Below are positions 30,000 through 38,742 of a stretch of DNA of 64,000 nucleotides, one piece after another; positions within the stretch are counted from its first letter, which is position 1, and every line of letters starts with the position of its first letter. The notes beneath the pieces were generated by a model. It was not told the origin of the DNA, searched no databases, and saw only the letters and a list, made by a program, of their open reading frames with translations. The stretch is from Bacteroidaceae bacterium. GTDB taxonomy: Bacteria > Bacteroidota > Bacteroidia > Bacteroidales > Bacteroidaceae. The translations under genes and the position numbers were made by a program. The DNA is taken from positions 22,542-86,541 of the forward strand of contig JAFRNY010000007.1 in assembly GCA_017429945.1 (NCBI GenBank), read 5' to 3'.

Positions 30000-30581
30000 A
30001 TGAGGAGCGAACGTGACTATTCGGGCGAGGTGATGCGCCGTGGGCGTGTCGAGGTGGTCTGCGGATCAATGTTCTCGGGTAAGACGGAAGAGCTTATCCG
30101 CCGTATCAAGCGCGCCGTCTTCGCCAAGCAGAAAGTAGAGATCTTCAAGCCTGCCATCGACGTACGCTATAGCGAAGAGGACGTGGTGAGCCACGAGGGC
30201 AAGGCTATTCCCTCGACGCCTGTCGAGAGCGCTGCCAGCATCCTGCTTATGGGTTCAGACTGCGACGTGCTGGGCATCGACGAGGCTCAGTTCTTCGACG
30301 ATCAGATTGTGGACGTCTGCAACGAGTTGGCCTCCCGCGGCATACGCGTCATAGTGGCTGGGCTCGATCTCGACTTCCGCGGCCAGCCCTTTGGCCCCAT
30401 GCCCAAGCTCTGTGCTATAGCCGACGAAGTGACTAAGGTTCACGCCATCTGCGTACGATGTGGAGCCCTCGCCTACGTAAGCCATCGCATAGTGGCTGGA
30501 GAGAAGCAGGTGATGCTGGGCGAAACCCACGAGTACGAACCCCTCTGCCGGCAGTGCTATGCCGAGGCTGTTGGGAGTTGA
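30000..30581 (+). CDS. tdk: Thymidine kinase (type II)
   Basis: The 193-aa enzyme phosphorylates thymidine in the salvage pathway. The P-loop is [14 protein letters not shown], the Asp-Glu switch is [10 protein letters not shown], the lasso-domain zinc ligands are CVRCG and LCRQC, and [14 protein letters not shown] matches the family. I start at [15 protein letters not shown] because the promoter lies inside the longer frame. It is transcribed divergently from rsmI. Confidence 0.96.
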   Translation: MRSERDYSGEVMRRGRVEVVCGSMFSGKTEELIRRIKRAVFAKQKVEIFKPAIDVRYSEEDVVSHEGKAIPSTPVESAASILLMGSDCDVLGIDEAQFFDDQIVDVCNELASRGIRVIVAGLDLDFRGQPFGPMPKLCAIADEVTKVHAICVRCGALAYVSHRIVAGEKQVMLGETHEYEPLCRQCYAEAVGS

Positions 30582-30629
30582 TATATTGAGATATTGAATC
30601 ATTGAAATATTGAGGCGCTGAATTATTCA
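30582..30629. repeat. Six-unit 8-bp array after tdk
   Basis: TATATTGA, GATATTGA, ATCATTGA, AATATTGA, GGCGCTGA and ATTATTCA follow the tdk stop directly. Confidence 0.8.
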
Positions 30630-30665
30630 GATACTACTCCACTTTAAATTATATACAGCGACAGC

Positions 30666-31832
30666 ATGTTCAAGACACCTATAACTTTCGACAGCTTTAT
30701 CCGCGGCGTACTCGTAGTCCTCATCATCGTAGGCATAGGACTGCTTATCAATCGCCTGAGCGGCGTGCTGCTGCCATTCTTCATCGCTTGGCTCCTGGCC
30801 TATCTCATCAATCCGCTTGTGAATTTCCTGCAAAAGCGTTGCCATCTGCGATTCCGGACGCTCAGCATCGTCGTGGCCCTCGTGCTGGTGCTGGCCGCGG
30901 TGACGGGCGTACTGCTGCTCGTGATTCCGCCCATAGTGTCGGAGTTCTCCAAAGCCAGCGGTCTCTTCGCCAAATACTCCGAGCGACTCTTCGGCGACGC
31001 CGGCATCGTACCCTACGTGCAAGAATACCTCAACCAATATAGCGGCAAGAACCAAGAAAGCCTCATTGACCTCGTCAAGCAGAGTGGATTCCTCAACGGC
31101 GTGCAATCGCTGCTAGTACAGGTGTGGGGACTGGTATCACAGACGGTGGACTTCGCCTTCGGCATCGTTGGCTCGCTGATAGTGTTGCTCTACGTGTTCT
31201 TCATTCTCCAAGACTACGAGAAGCTCTGCAACGGATGGTATGAACTCCTGCCCGAGAGCACCCGCCCATTTGCCTCCCAACTCATGACCGATGTCGAACA
31301 TGGCATGAACAGCTATTTCCGCGGGCAGGGCCTAGTGGCCTTTTGCGTAGGCGTGCTCTTCTCCATTGGCTTCCTCATCGTGGGATTCCCCATGGCCGTA
31401 GGCCTTGGACTATTCATGGGGTTCCTCAACCTCGTGCCTTATCTTCAGACCCTGGGTTTCGTGCCCATGGTACTGCTGGCTCTGCTCAAGTCGGCCGACA
31501 CTGGCGAAAACTTCTGGATGATATTCCTGCCCGCAGTCATCGTAGTGGGCGTCGTACAGACGATTCAGGACCTCGTGCTCGTGCCTAAGATCATGGGCTC
31601 CGCCATGGGTCTGAAGCCAGCCGTAATTCTGCTCTCGCTCTCCATCTGGGGCTCGTTGCTCGGCTTCATAGGTCTGATTATAGCGCTGCCGCTCACCACC
31701 CTGCTCATCTCATACTACCGCCGTTTCATCATCGGCGAAGCACCATCGCCGGCTCCGGCCCACGTAGGCACAGAAGACCGCACCGTGGTCGATATCCTTC
31801 CGCTCCCGACCGACGAGCCAACGGCAGAATAA
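30666..31832 (+). CDS. AI-2E family (PerM/YdiK-like) transporter
   Basis: The 388-aa inner-membrane protein has about eight hydrophobic helices. Among them are VLIIVGIGLLINRLSGVLLP and AWLLAYLINPLVNFLQKR near the N-terminus, and a conserved C-terminal core (VGLGLFMGFLNLVPYLQTLG, QDLVLVPKIMGSAMGLKPAV, GFIGLIIALPLTTL). The loop about 90-150 is probably extracytoplasmic. Family members export small molecules, including autoinducer 2 in E. coli TqsA, but the substrate here is not visible. Confidence 0.9.
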   Translation: MFKTPITFDSFIRGVLVVLIIVGIGLLINRLSGVLLPFFIAWLLAYLINPLVNFLQKRCHLRFRTLSIVVALVLVLAAVTGVLLLVIPPIVSEFSKASGLFAKYSERLFGDAGIVPYVQEYLNQYSGKNQESLIDLVKQSGFLNGVQSLLVQVWGLVSQTVDFAFGIVGSLIVLLYVFFILQDYEKLCNGWYELLPESTRPFASQLMTDVEHGMNSYFRGQGLVAFCVGVLFSIGFLIVGFPMAVGLGLFMGFLNLVPYLQTLGFVPMVLLALLKSADTGENFWMIFLPAVIVVGVVQTIQDLVLVPKIMGSAMGLKPAVILLSLSIWGSLLGFIGLIIALPLTTLLISYYRRFIIGEAPSPAPAHVGTEDRTVVDILPLPTDEPTAE

Positions 31833-31894
31833 TCCCTGAGAGCTGCTTACAAGATGTAAAAAGCTGGCGTCTGTGAAGAAAAAATGCGGAAAAG

Positions 31895-31926
31895 TTTGCG
31901 CATTCACTCAAAAAGCATTACCTTTG
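31895..31926 (+). promoter_or_regulatory. tRNA-Lys promoter
   Basis: TTTG (31895-31898), 20 bp and TACCTTTG (31919-31926). The AAAAAGCATTACCTTTGC core matches the tRNA-Met promoter at 7.2 kb. Confidence 0.8.
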
Positions 31927-31968
31927 CCGCCGCAAAATGAGGGCCAACCTCATTTAGTGCTCAAGGGA

Positions 31969-32044
31969 GATCCGTTAGCTCAGCTGGTAGAGCACAACAC
32001 TTTTAATGTTGGGGTCTTGGGTTCGAGCCCCAAACGGATCACCA
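31969..32044 (+). tRNA. tRNA-Lys (TTT anticodon)
   Basis: The acceptor GATCCGT pairs with ACGGATC, followed by A73 and an encoded CCA. The D arm is GCTCAGCTGGTAGAGC, the anticodon loop CTTTTAA gives TTT, and the T arm is TTGGGTTCGAGCCCCAA. A terminator follows at once. The encoded CCA contrasts with tRNA-Met in this window. Confidence 0.95.
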
Positions 32045-32045
32045 A

Positions 32046-32072
32046 AAAAAGGAGGCCAATAGCCTCCTTTTT
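32046..32072 (+). terminator. tRNA-Lys terminator
   Basis: AAAAAGGAGGC pairs with GCCTCCTTTTT around a CAATA loop and ends in a T run. Confidence 0.92.
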
Positions 32073-32252
32073 CGTTTCCCGAATACGGCTCTCACCCAAG
32101 GGTTCTTTCAACCGCTACACCATGAAAACTTCTCTTCGAGCCCGCATCACTCCTGTCAATATTCTTTCGTACCTGGAATGTAAAATAAGACTTTTTTAAA
32201 AAACCTTTTGTTTTTTGCATAGAATTTGCTGTATTTACTTATAGATAGAAGC

Positions 32253-32260
32253 TAACTTTG
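32253..32260 (+). promoter_or_regulatory. -7 box of the GH43 gene
   Basis: TAACTTTG lies 36 bp before the ATG. The nearest upstream TTTG (32225) is 24 bp away, longer than usual, which could mean regulated transcription. Confidence 0.5.
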
Positions 32261-32296
32261 CAGCAGAGTTTTAATGTAAAATAGCTGTAAAGGATT

Positions 32297-34879
32297 ATGA
32301 AACAAATCGGAAAGAGATTTCTTCTTAAAGTAGCCACGTTAGCATCGTTGCTGTGGGCTACAGGGATTGCTACATCGGCTTATGCCGGAGGCTGGACGAA
32401 CCCTATGACGTTGCCAGGGCTTCAGAACAGGAGTCTGGGCGACCCGTACATCATGAAATATCGCGGCTACTACTATCTCTATGTCAGTGCCGACGACCGC
32501 AACATATACTGCTGGCGCACGAAGGACCTGATGGAATGGTCAAAGGTCTATGTCTGTTGCACTGACGCAACAACAGCGGTAGCTTATGCCCCGGAAGTAA
32601 TATACTGGAACGGCACGTTCTATATGTGCACCTCGCCACGCGGCGGGGGACATTACCTGCTGACAAGCGACAGCCCCACAGGGCCATTCATACACAAGAC
32701 GGACAACCTCGGTCGCGACATCGACGGTTCGATGTTCGTTGACGACGACGGAAAACTGTATTTCTATCACGCCAACAACGGTGGCATACGCGGCTGCACG
32801 ATGTCCACCGCCCTTACCTTAGGCAACGACGTGGATCTGGGATGCTGCATCTCAGGGCAATGGACCGAAGGTCCCTGCGTGTTCAAGCGCAACAATTTGT
32901 ACTACCTGCTTTACACAGGCAACCACGTATGGACCAATGGCTATCGCATCGACTATGCAATCAGCAACAGCGGGCCTCTCTCCGGTTTTCGTCCACAAAG
33001 CGAACAGAACCCGATCCTCGTCGACACCGAAACTCCACTGCATAAGGCCCTCGGGCACGGCACAGCCTTCGTGGGACCGGACCTCGACTCATACTACTTC
33101 TGCTACCACAACCTTCAGGACAACAAGGCTAGGCGTTTGCTGAACTTCGAGCGTATTGCCTGGAACGGTGATAAATTGATGATGACGGGCCCGACAGACT
33201 GGGAGCAAGACCGCCCTGCCTTAGCCACGACCGACTATTTCGAACGCACAGAGCCGGGCGAGCAATGGACGATGTCTGACGGGCAGTGGACCGTAGCCGA
33301 CGGTCAACTGAGCCAGTCGGAGCACGAAGGTCGTCACCAAGCCATCTTCGAGGCTGCAGCCTACGACGACTATACCGCAGAGGCCACCGTGCGAGCAGCC
33401 GCCGGCACCGAGACAGGTCGCTATGGCGCCATGTTCTCGTACCGCGATGCTGGCAATTATGTCCAGGCTTTAGTCAACGTAGGCGAACGCAAGCTCGAGG
33501 TAAGCTGCTATGTCGATGGCGATGAGAAGACGTTGCGGACGTTTGCTTTACCGGGCGATTTCGATGCCTCAGTATGGCATGCTATCCGAGTGGAAAAGAG
33601 CGGGCGCCGTATGCGCGTGTATATAGATGGTATGCGTAAGGTACAACTTGCATTGCCCGGCTCCTCCGGAGGAAAGGTGGCTTACGTCAGCCAGGACTGC
33701 GCAGCAGACTTCGGCTACGTGGCTATCAGCCCATACGTCGATGGTAACGGTGTGCTCGATGCCAGCCTGCCGCTGCCAGGGATGCTCGCGGCTAACCTAT
33801 GTGTGGAGATGAACGAGCAGGTTCGGCTCACCCCCTACTCGATGACTGTGGGTTCTTCCAACTATATGCGTTGCTCAGCCGGAGCCGTCATGAAGTATCG
33901 CGTCAACATCCAGCGCGACAACGTATATAACATAGGAATACGCTACCACTCCACAGCGGTCTCCCGCCTACGCCTGTTGCTCGACGACGAAGTGGTGGCA
34001 GACAACGTAGAACTCCCTGCGTCGCGCAACAACTCGGTGGTAACGATTCAAGACGTGGCACTTGCAGGCGGACACCACACGCTGACCGTAGAGGTCGTCG
34101 ATGGCAGTCCGTACATAATGGAATACAATATAAAGCGCGGTGTGCGGGAACCTCATACCATGGCCGACGACTTTGAAAACGGATTCTGCCAAGAGTGGGG
34201 TTATCGCGAAGGCAATTGGAACATTGTCAATGGCTGGTTGGAGTCGACAGGTGGCTATGGTAAGATGCTCATGGGTGGTTTTGAGGACATCCACCTCACG
34301 GACTACACAGTAGAGTGCGACGTCAACTACGCCACAGGCGCCACGAATGCAGGCCTGCTCTTCCGCACTACTAACGCCTCTACTGGCGGTGCCGACGACA
34401 ATCCCGTCCTGGGCACCGATTTCCTGCAGGGCTATATTTTCATCGCCAGTGCCACGTCGGCTACGCTGGGCAAGCACAATTTCGGGTGGCAGGCGCTGGT
34501 AACCAAGAACCATACTATCTCGCTCAGCGAACCACACCACATGAAGGTTGAGGTCGAAGGGGCCACCATACGTTGCTATATCGACGACATGGAGCAACCG
34601 GTGATTGAATACACCGATGCCGTGCCGTTCATCACAGGGCGTGCCGGTTTCCGCGCCCACGACTCGCGCGTACTTTTCGATAATTTCAAGGTGACACCAA
34701 AGGCCAAAACGACTGACGCCATCACCGTACCTAAGGCAGGCGTAGGCCAGCCATCAGAAGAACCCGCACGCCTCTACAACCTTCAAGGGCAAGCGCTGTC
34801 AATCAACAGCGCTCACCCACGAGGCATCTACATCCTCTGCGAGAATGGCATCAGCCGAAAAGTGGCGACGCTGCAATAA
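32297..34879 (+). CDS. Secreted GH43-family glycosidase with two C-terminal LamG-like domains
   Basis: The 860-aa protein has a signal peptide (cut near SAYA-GG) and a five-bladed GH43 propeller at about 31-315. Candidate catalytic residues are Asp49 (SLGDPYIMKY, base), Asp143 (DIDGSMF) and Glu191 (WTEGPCVF, acid). Two concanavalin/LamG-like beta-sandwiches follow (about 325-500 and 630-800), with a carbohydrate-binding-like domain between them (RVNIQRDNVYNIGIRYH). The C-terminus ARLYNLQGQALSI plus RGIYILCENG resembles a type IX sorting-type tail. GH43 enzymes usually remove arabinose or xylose, but this subtype cannot be fixed by eye. Confidence 0.82.
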   Translation: MKQIGKRFLLKVATLASLLWATGIATSAYAGGWTNPMTLPGLQNRSLGDPYIMKYRGYYYLYVSADDRNIYCWRTKDLMEWSKVYVCCTDATTAVAYAPEVIYWNGTFYMCTSPRGGGHYLLTSDSPTGPFIHKTDNLGRDIDGSMFVDDDGKLYFYHANNGGIRGCTMSTALTLGNDVDLGCCISGQWTEGPCVFKRNNLYYLLYTGNHVWTNGYRIDYAISNSGPLSGFRPQSEQNPILVDTETPLHKALGHGTAFVGPDLDSYYFCYHNLQDNKARRLLNFERIAWNGDKLMMTGPTDWEQDRPALATTDYFERTEPGEQWTMSDGQWTVADGQLSQSEHEGRHQAIFEAAAYDDYTAEATVRAAAGTETGRYGAMFSYRDAGNYVQALVNVGERKLEVSCYVDGDEKTLRTFALPGDFDASVWHAIRVEKSGRRMRVYIDGMRKVQLALPGSSGGKVAYVSQDCAADFGYVAISPYVDGNGVLDASLPLPGMLAANLCVEMNEQVRLTPYSMTVGSSNYMRCSAGAVMKYRVNIQRDNVYNIGIRYHSTAVSRLRLLLDDEVVADNVELPASRNNSVVTIQDVALAGGHHTLTVEVVDGSPYIMEYNIKRGVREPHTMADDFENGFCQEWGYREGNWNIVNGWLESTGGYGKMLMGGFEDIHLTDYTVECDVNYATGATNAGLLFRTTNASTGGADDNPVLGTDFLQGYIFIASATSATLGKHNFGWQALVTKNHTISLSEPHHMKVEVEGATIRCYIDDMEQPVIEYTDAVPFITGRAGFRAHDSRVLFDNFKVTPKAKTTDAITVPKAGVGQPSEEPARLYNLQGQALSINSAHPRGIYILCENGISRKVATLQ

Positions 34880-34923
34880 AGTCCGCAGGGGAAAATACAC
34901 TTTTCTAGGTACGTCTAAGAGCC

Positions 34924-35346
34924 CTATAGCCTGCTGAGATCCTCTTCGCTGATAGCTTTAAGACGGCTCTCCTTGATGATGTCGCTAGCACGCTCGGCAT
35001 TGTCGGTTCGGAAGATAAGTATGCCTTTACCTCCGAGCAAGAAACTATAGAGATATACTATTCCTACGCCTTCCTGAGCAAAGGCAGCTATGGCATCAGC
35101 TGCGCTGCCAGGATGGTTGTCGAGTTCTATGGCGAACACCTCATTGAGGTTGGCACTCATGCCGGCCTCCTGGAGTATAGTGCATGCCAGTCGAGGGTTG
35201 GTGGCTATGATGCGGCAGATGCCGTAGTCCATGGTGTCGACGATGTTGGTGGCCACAAGCTGTATGCCGGCCTCTTTCAGGAGTGAGAGAATCTGGAGCA
35301 GTGCTCCTGATTTGTTCTCGATGAAAACAGATAGTTGGTGTATCAT
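34924..35346 (-). CDS. Tandem ACT-domain protein
   Basis: The 140-aa protein consists of two ACT domains (IHQLSVFIENKSGALLQILS and, from about residue 70, VFAIELDNHPGSAADAIAAF). ACT domains bind amino acids. It is the last gene of the paaK-aminotransferase-ior series, so it may sense an aromatic amino acid and tune the pathway, by inference. No catalytic domain is present. Confidence 0.88.
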   Translation of the reverse strand: MIHQLSVFIENKSGALLQILSLLKEAGIQLVATNIVDTMDYGICRIIATNPRLACTILQEAGMSANLNEVFAIELDNHPGSAADAIAAFAQEGVGIVYLYSFLLGGKGILIFRTDNAERASDIIKESRLKAISEEDLSRL

Positions 35347-35350
35347 AGGG

Positions 35351-35401
35351 AAGATTGAAGATTGATAATTGAATATGATGATTGAAGATTGAAGGTTGAT
35401 G
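35351..35401. repeat. 7-bp ATTGAAG array
   Basis: ATTGAAG, ATTGATA, ATTGAAT, ATTGAAG and GTTGATG-type units fill the gap upstream of the ACT gene. TAATCTC-type units follow near 35444-35475. Confidence 0.75.
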
Positions 35402-35474
35402 CATGGATTAGGAGGAATCGAGACGCCCGAGTTGTAACAGTCCTAATCTCTAATCCTTACTTCCTAAACCTTAA

Positions 35475-36773
35475 TCACAACTTACGGTTATCGATTACGC
35501 GCTTACTCTTACCTTGGCTGCGCTCGAGGGTGCCTTGGGGCAGCAGCTGCACTTTGGCTCGGATGCTGAGCACGCTCTTGAGTTTCTCAGAGAGTTTGTG
35601 CTCGAGAGCTGCCAAGTCGGGCAGGAGGTCTGTCATGAACTCATTGCGCAGCTCCACGCGCACAGTGAGGCGGTCGAGGTTGTCGATGCGGTCGATGACG
35701 AGCTGATAATGAGGTTCGAACTCTTCCGTAGAGAGTATAACGCTCTCAACCTGCGATGGGAACACGTTGATACCGCGGATGATGAGCATATCATCGGAGC
35801 GCCCGAGGATGCGGCCCATGCGCACAGCCGTACGTCCACATTCACATTCACCGGGAATGAGCGAACAGAGGTCGCGCGTGCGGTAGCGCAGCAGCGGCAT
35901 GCCTTCTTTCGTAAGCGTAGTGAACACCAGCTCACCCGTGCTGCCCAACGGCAGCGGCTCCAACGTCTCGGGGTCGATAATCTCGGGGAAGAAATGGTCC
36001 TCGCAGATGTGTGAACCGTTCTTGCACTCGCACTCATGGCTGACGCACGGCCCCATGATCTCGCTCAGGCCGTAGAGGTTGTAGCCCTGAAGGCCGAGTC
36101 GGTTCTCTATCTCACGGCGCATATCTTCTGTCCAAGGTTCGGCGCCAAAAGCACCTACGCGCAAGTGGAGGTCTTCTTTGCTGATGCCCATCTTCGTCAT
36201 TGTCTCAGCCAGATGCAAGGCGTAAGACGGCGTGCAGGCAATGCCCGTGATGCCGAGGTCGCGAATGAGGCGGAGGTGCTTCTCTGTATTGCCGGTAGAA
36301 GCCGGCACGACGGTGGCGCCCAGGTTTTCTACACCATAGTGTGCGCCCAAGCCACCCGTGAACAAGCCATAACCATAAGCCACGGAGAAGGTGTCGTCGC
36401 GCGAGACGCCGTAGGCTGTCAGACAGCGTGCCATGCATTCGCTCCAAACGCCTATGTCTTTGCGTGTGTAACCGACGATGGTGGGGTTGCCGGTGGTGCC
36501 GCTGGAGGCGTGCACGCGCACAATCTCGCTCTGCGGTGCTGCCTGCAGACCGTAGGGATAGTTGTCGCGCAGGTCCTGCTTGGTGGTGAAGGGCAGTCGC
36601 ACGATGTCGTCGATAGTCTTTATGTCGTCGGGCTCGATGTCCATCTCCTGCAGCTTGTTGCGGTAGAAGGGTACGTTGTGGTAGACGTAGTCCACAATCT
36701 TGTGGAGCCGACGACCTTGGAGCTCGCGCATCTCATCGCGGCTCATGCATTCTTTGTTAGGATTCCAAATCAT
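35475..36773 (-). CDS. paaK: Phenylacetate--CoA ligase
   Basis: The 432-aa AMP-forming ligase activates phenylacetate or related arylacetates to CoA thioesters. Motifs visible are the P-loop HASSGTTGNPTIVGYT, YNLYGLSEIMGP, and the C-terminal hinge YRTRDLCSLIPGEC and GRSDDMLIIRGINVFPSQVE. Length fits PaaK. The gene lies 18 bp downstream of the aminotransferase gene in the ior cluster, which points to a role in arylacetate metabolism. Confidence 0.94.
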   Translation of the reverse strand: MIWNPNKECMSRDEMRELQGRRLHKIVDYVYHNVPFYRNKLQEMDIEPDDIKTIDDIVRLPFTTKQDLRDNYPYGLQAAPQSEIVRVHASSGTTGNPTIVGYTRKDIGVWSECMARCLTAYGVSRDDTFSVAYGYGLFTGGLGAHYGVENLGATVVPASTGNTEKHLRLIRDLGITGIACTPSYALHLAETMTKMGISKEDLHLRVGAFGAEPWTEDMRREIENRLGLQGYNLYGLSEIMGPCVSHECECKNGSHICEDHFFPEIIDPETLEPLPLGSTGELVFTTLTKEGMPLLRYRTRDLCSLIPGECECGRTAVRMGRILGRSDDMLIIRGINVFPSQVESVILSTEEFEPHYQLVIDRIDNLDRLTVRVELRNEFMTDLLPDLAALEHKLSEKLKSVLSIRAKVQLLPQGTLERSQGKSKRVIDNRKL

Positions 36774-36791
36774 AATGAAGTCTGATTGCTG

Positions 36792-38111
36792 CTATTTTAT
36801 TTTGTGATTGTGTTCGAATATCGTCATGCGCTCCTCGAGCTGGGCATACTGGTGGTCCTCTATGAACGAGGTGCAGATACGTAGGCCTTCTTGCTGCGAG
36901 CCGGTAGTGATGAGGCAGATGGCCGACACGCCGTAGTACATAAGCTCACGCGCCAACTCACCGCTCGTGAGGCCTTGGTAGCCAATGGTGAAATAGAAGC
37001 CGTCGGCCACCGGGCGGTCGAGGTCGCTGTCATAGACGATGTGGAAACCGTGGCTGAGGAATATCTCCTTGAGGCGCCGTGCCCGCTCGCCATAGACGCG
37101 AACCTCGTCACGGAAGCGGTAGCTGCCGTCGGCTGCTGCGCGGAAGAGGGCCGCCAGCGCATACTGTGCGGAGTGGCTCGTGCCGGCCGTCATGGCATAA
37201 AGCATGCGTGTGGAGAACACGGGACCGAAGGGGAGACCTTCATAGCGGGCACTGAGGTCGGGGTAGTGCCGATGAAACACTTTCTGACTTATGCAAGCCA
37301 TTGCTATGCGCTCGCCGGCATAAGAGAACGCCTTGGATCCGCTGATGAGGAGGATGTAGTTATCAGTGTAGCGGGCCACCGTAGGCTGGTAAGGCGGTTG
37401 AAATGGCACGCTGAGGTCATCGCGGAAGTCCATTGCAAAATATGCAAGGTCCTCAACCACGATACAGTCGTACAGCGAAGCGAGCTCGCCCACATCCTTC
37501 AGTTCCTGCTCGGTAAGGCATATCCACGACGGGTTGTTGGGATTCGAATAGACGATGGCACAAATACGACCACTTCGCAGGTAGCTCTCCACCTTCTCGC
37601 GCAGGCGCGCGCCGCGATAGTCATATATGTCGAAAGCCTCGTAGCGCACGCCCATCACCTGCAGCTGCATCTTCTGTACGGGGAAGCCGGGGTCGATGAA
37701 GAGCACCGTATCGCGGCGATGGTCGGTCTGCGAGCAGGTGAGCAGCGCAGCAAACGACCCTTGCATACTGCCGCTGACGGGCACACAGCCTTCGGCATCG
37801 ACATCTATGCCTACGAAAGCCTTGACAAAGCGCGATGTCTGCGCCTTAAGCTCGGGCAGTCCCTGCATATCGGGATAGCTGTGAGCCACCCCCTGACGCA
37901 GCGCTTCTATCTGCGCATCTACGCCTATCTGTGCGGCCGGCAGACCTGGTATGCCCATCTCCATTTTTATGAATTCCACGCCGCTGCGCTGTTCTGCCAA
38001 GGCTGCCACCTGCTTCACCTCACGAATAGTGGCTTTGGCAAAATCATCGATGCCCAACTGAGCAATCAACTCGTCGACCGTGGCTCGCGGAATAGGTGTT
38101 GGCATCAGCAT
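36792..38111 (-). CDS. PLP-dependent class I/II aminotransferase
   Basis: The 439-aa enzyme has the fold type I signatures SNPNNPSWICL and the PLP-binding Lys in LISGSKAFSYAGERIAM, plus VVEDLAYFAMD. Its start overlaps the end of iorB by 7 bp, so the two are coupled. The context makes an aromatic amino acid/arylpyruvate transaminase the best guess. Confidence 0.9.
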   Translation of the reverse strand: MLMPTPIPRATVDELIAQLGIDDFAKATIREVKQVAALAEQRSGVEFIKMEMGIPGLPAAQIGVDAQIEALRQGVAHSYPDMQGLPELKAQTSRFVKAFVGIDVDAEGCVPVSGSMQGSFAALLTCSQTDHRRDTVLFIDPGFPVQKMQLQVMGVRYEAFDIYDYRGARLREKVESYLRSGRICAIVYSNPNNPSWICLTEQELKDVGELASLYDCIVVEDLAYFAMDFRDDLSVPFQPPYQPTVARYTDNYILLISGSKAFSYAGERIAMACISQKVFHRHYPDLSARYEGLPFGPVFSTRMLYAMTAGTSHSAQYALAALFRAAADGSYRFRDEVRVYGERARRLKEIFLSHGFHIVYDSDLDRPVADGFYFTIGYQGLTSGELARELMYYGVSAICLITTGSQQEGLRICTSFIEDHQYAQLEERMTIFEHNHKIK

Positions 38112-38680
38112 ACGGCAGCCTCCTTTCCTACAGTGAGCGCCTTCACGTTGGCCTCGACTACGGCGTCGCCCTTACGCTCAAACACTCGGCGCACGGCCGC
38201 TTCAAGTTTGTCGAGCCCTAAGCCTAAGGCATGCGCAGCAGCGCCCAAGAGTATAACATTGGACGAGCGCGGCACCGCATTCTCCTTGGCCAACCGCTCG
38301 ATATCGAGGGCTATGACGTGAGGCTGCCGCGACAGTTCGGCGCTGAGAGCCTCGGCATCAGGGTAATTGGGAATGTTCACCAAAGGAGCACTCGACGTAA
38401 TTACCCAGCCGTCGGGCTTGAGATAACGCACATAGCGCAGAGCCTCCATGGGCTCCATTGAGATGATGACATCGGCAGAGCCCGTAGGCACGAGGTCGCT
38501 GAAGATGGGGTCGCTAGAGAGGCGCAACATCGACTGTACGTCGCCGCCGCGCTGGCTCATGCCGTGCACCTCAGCCTGTTTGATATATAGATCGTCGGCC
38601 AAGGCTGCTTCTCCGATGATGGTGGCTATGGTCAGTATGCCCTGACCGCCTACGCCACAAAGAATTATATCTGTCTTCAT
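38105..38680 (-). CDS. iorB: Indolepyruvate oxidoreductase beta subunit
   Basis: The 191-aa protein has the characteristic Gly-rich MKTDIILCGVGGQGILTIAT at the N-terminus, EVHGMSQRGGDVQSMLRLS and an Ala-rich C-terminus. With IorA it converts arylpyruvates to arylacetyl-CoA with ferredoxin reduction. The open frame extends 36 codons upstream, but that part is the translated 7-bp repeat (RHLSFVIRHLSFV), so I start at MKTDIIL. Confidence 0.93.
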   Translation of the reverse strand: MKTDIILCGVGGQGILTIATIIGEAALADDLYIKQAEVHGMSQRGGDVQSMLRLSSDPIFSDLVPTGSADVIISMEPMEALRYVRYLKPDGWVITSSAPLVNIPNYPDAEALSAELSRQPHVIALDIERLAKENAVPRSSNVILLGAAAHALGLGLDKLEAAVRRVFERKGDAVVEANVKALTVGKEAAVC

Positions 38681-38683
38681 ATA

Positions 38684-38742
38684 AAATGACAAATGACGAA
38701 TGACGAATGACAAATGACGAATGACGAATGACAAATGACGAA
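38684..38742. repeat. Eight-unit 7-bp array forming the whole iorA-iorB spacer
   Basis: Units AAATGAC, AAATGAC, GAATGAC, GAATGAC, AAATGAC, GAATGAC, GAATGAC and AAATGAC run from 38684 to 38739 and stop at the iorA stop codon. The same unit occurs inside the GH31 gene at 44748-44780. Confidence 0.95.

Noticed and set aside
31873-32199. A 108-aa open frame across tRNA-Lys
   Set aside because: It spans the tRNA promoter, the tRNA and its terminator, so it is a shadow of an RNA gene.
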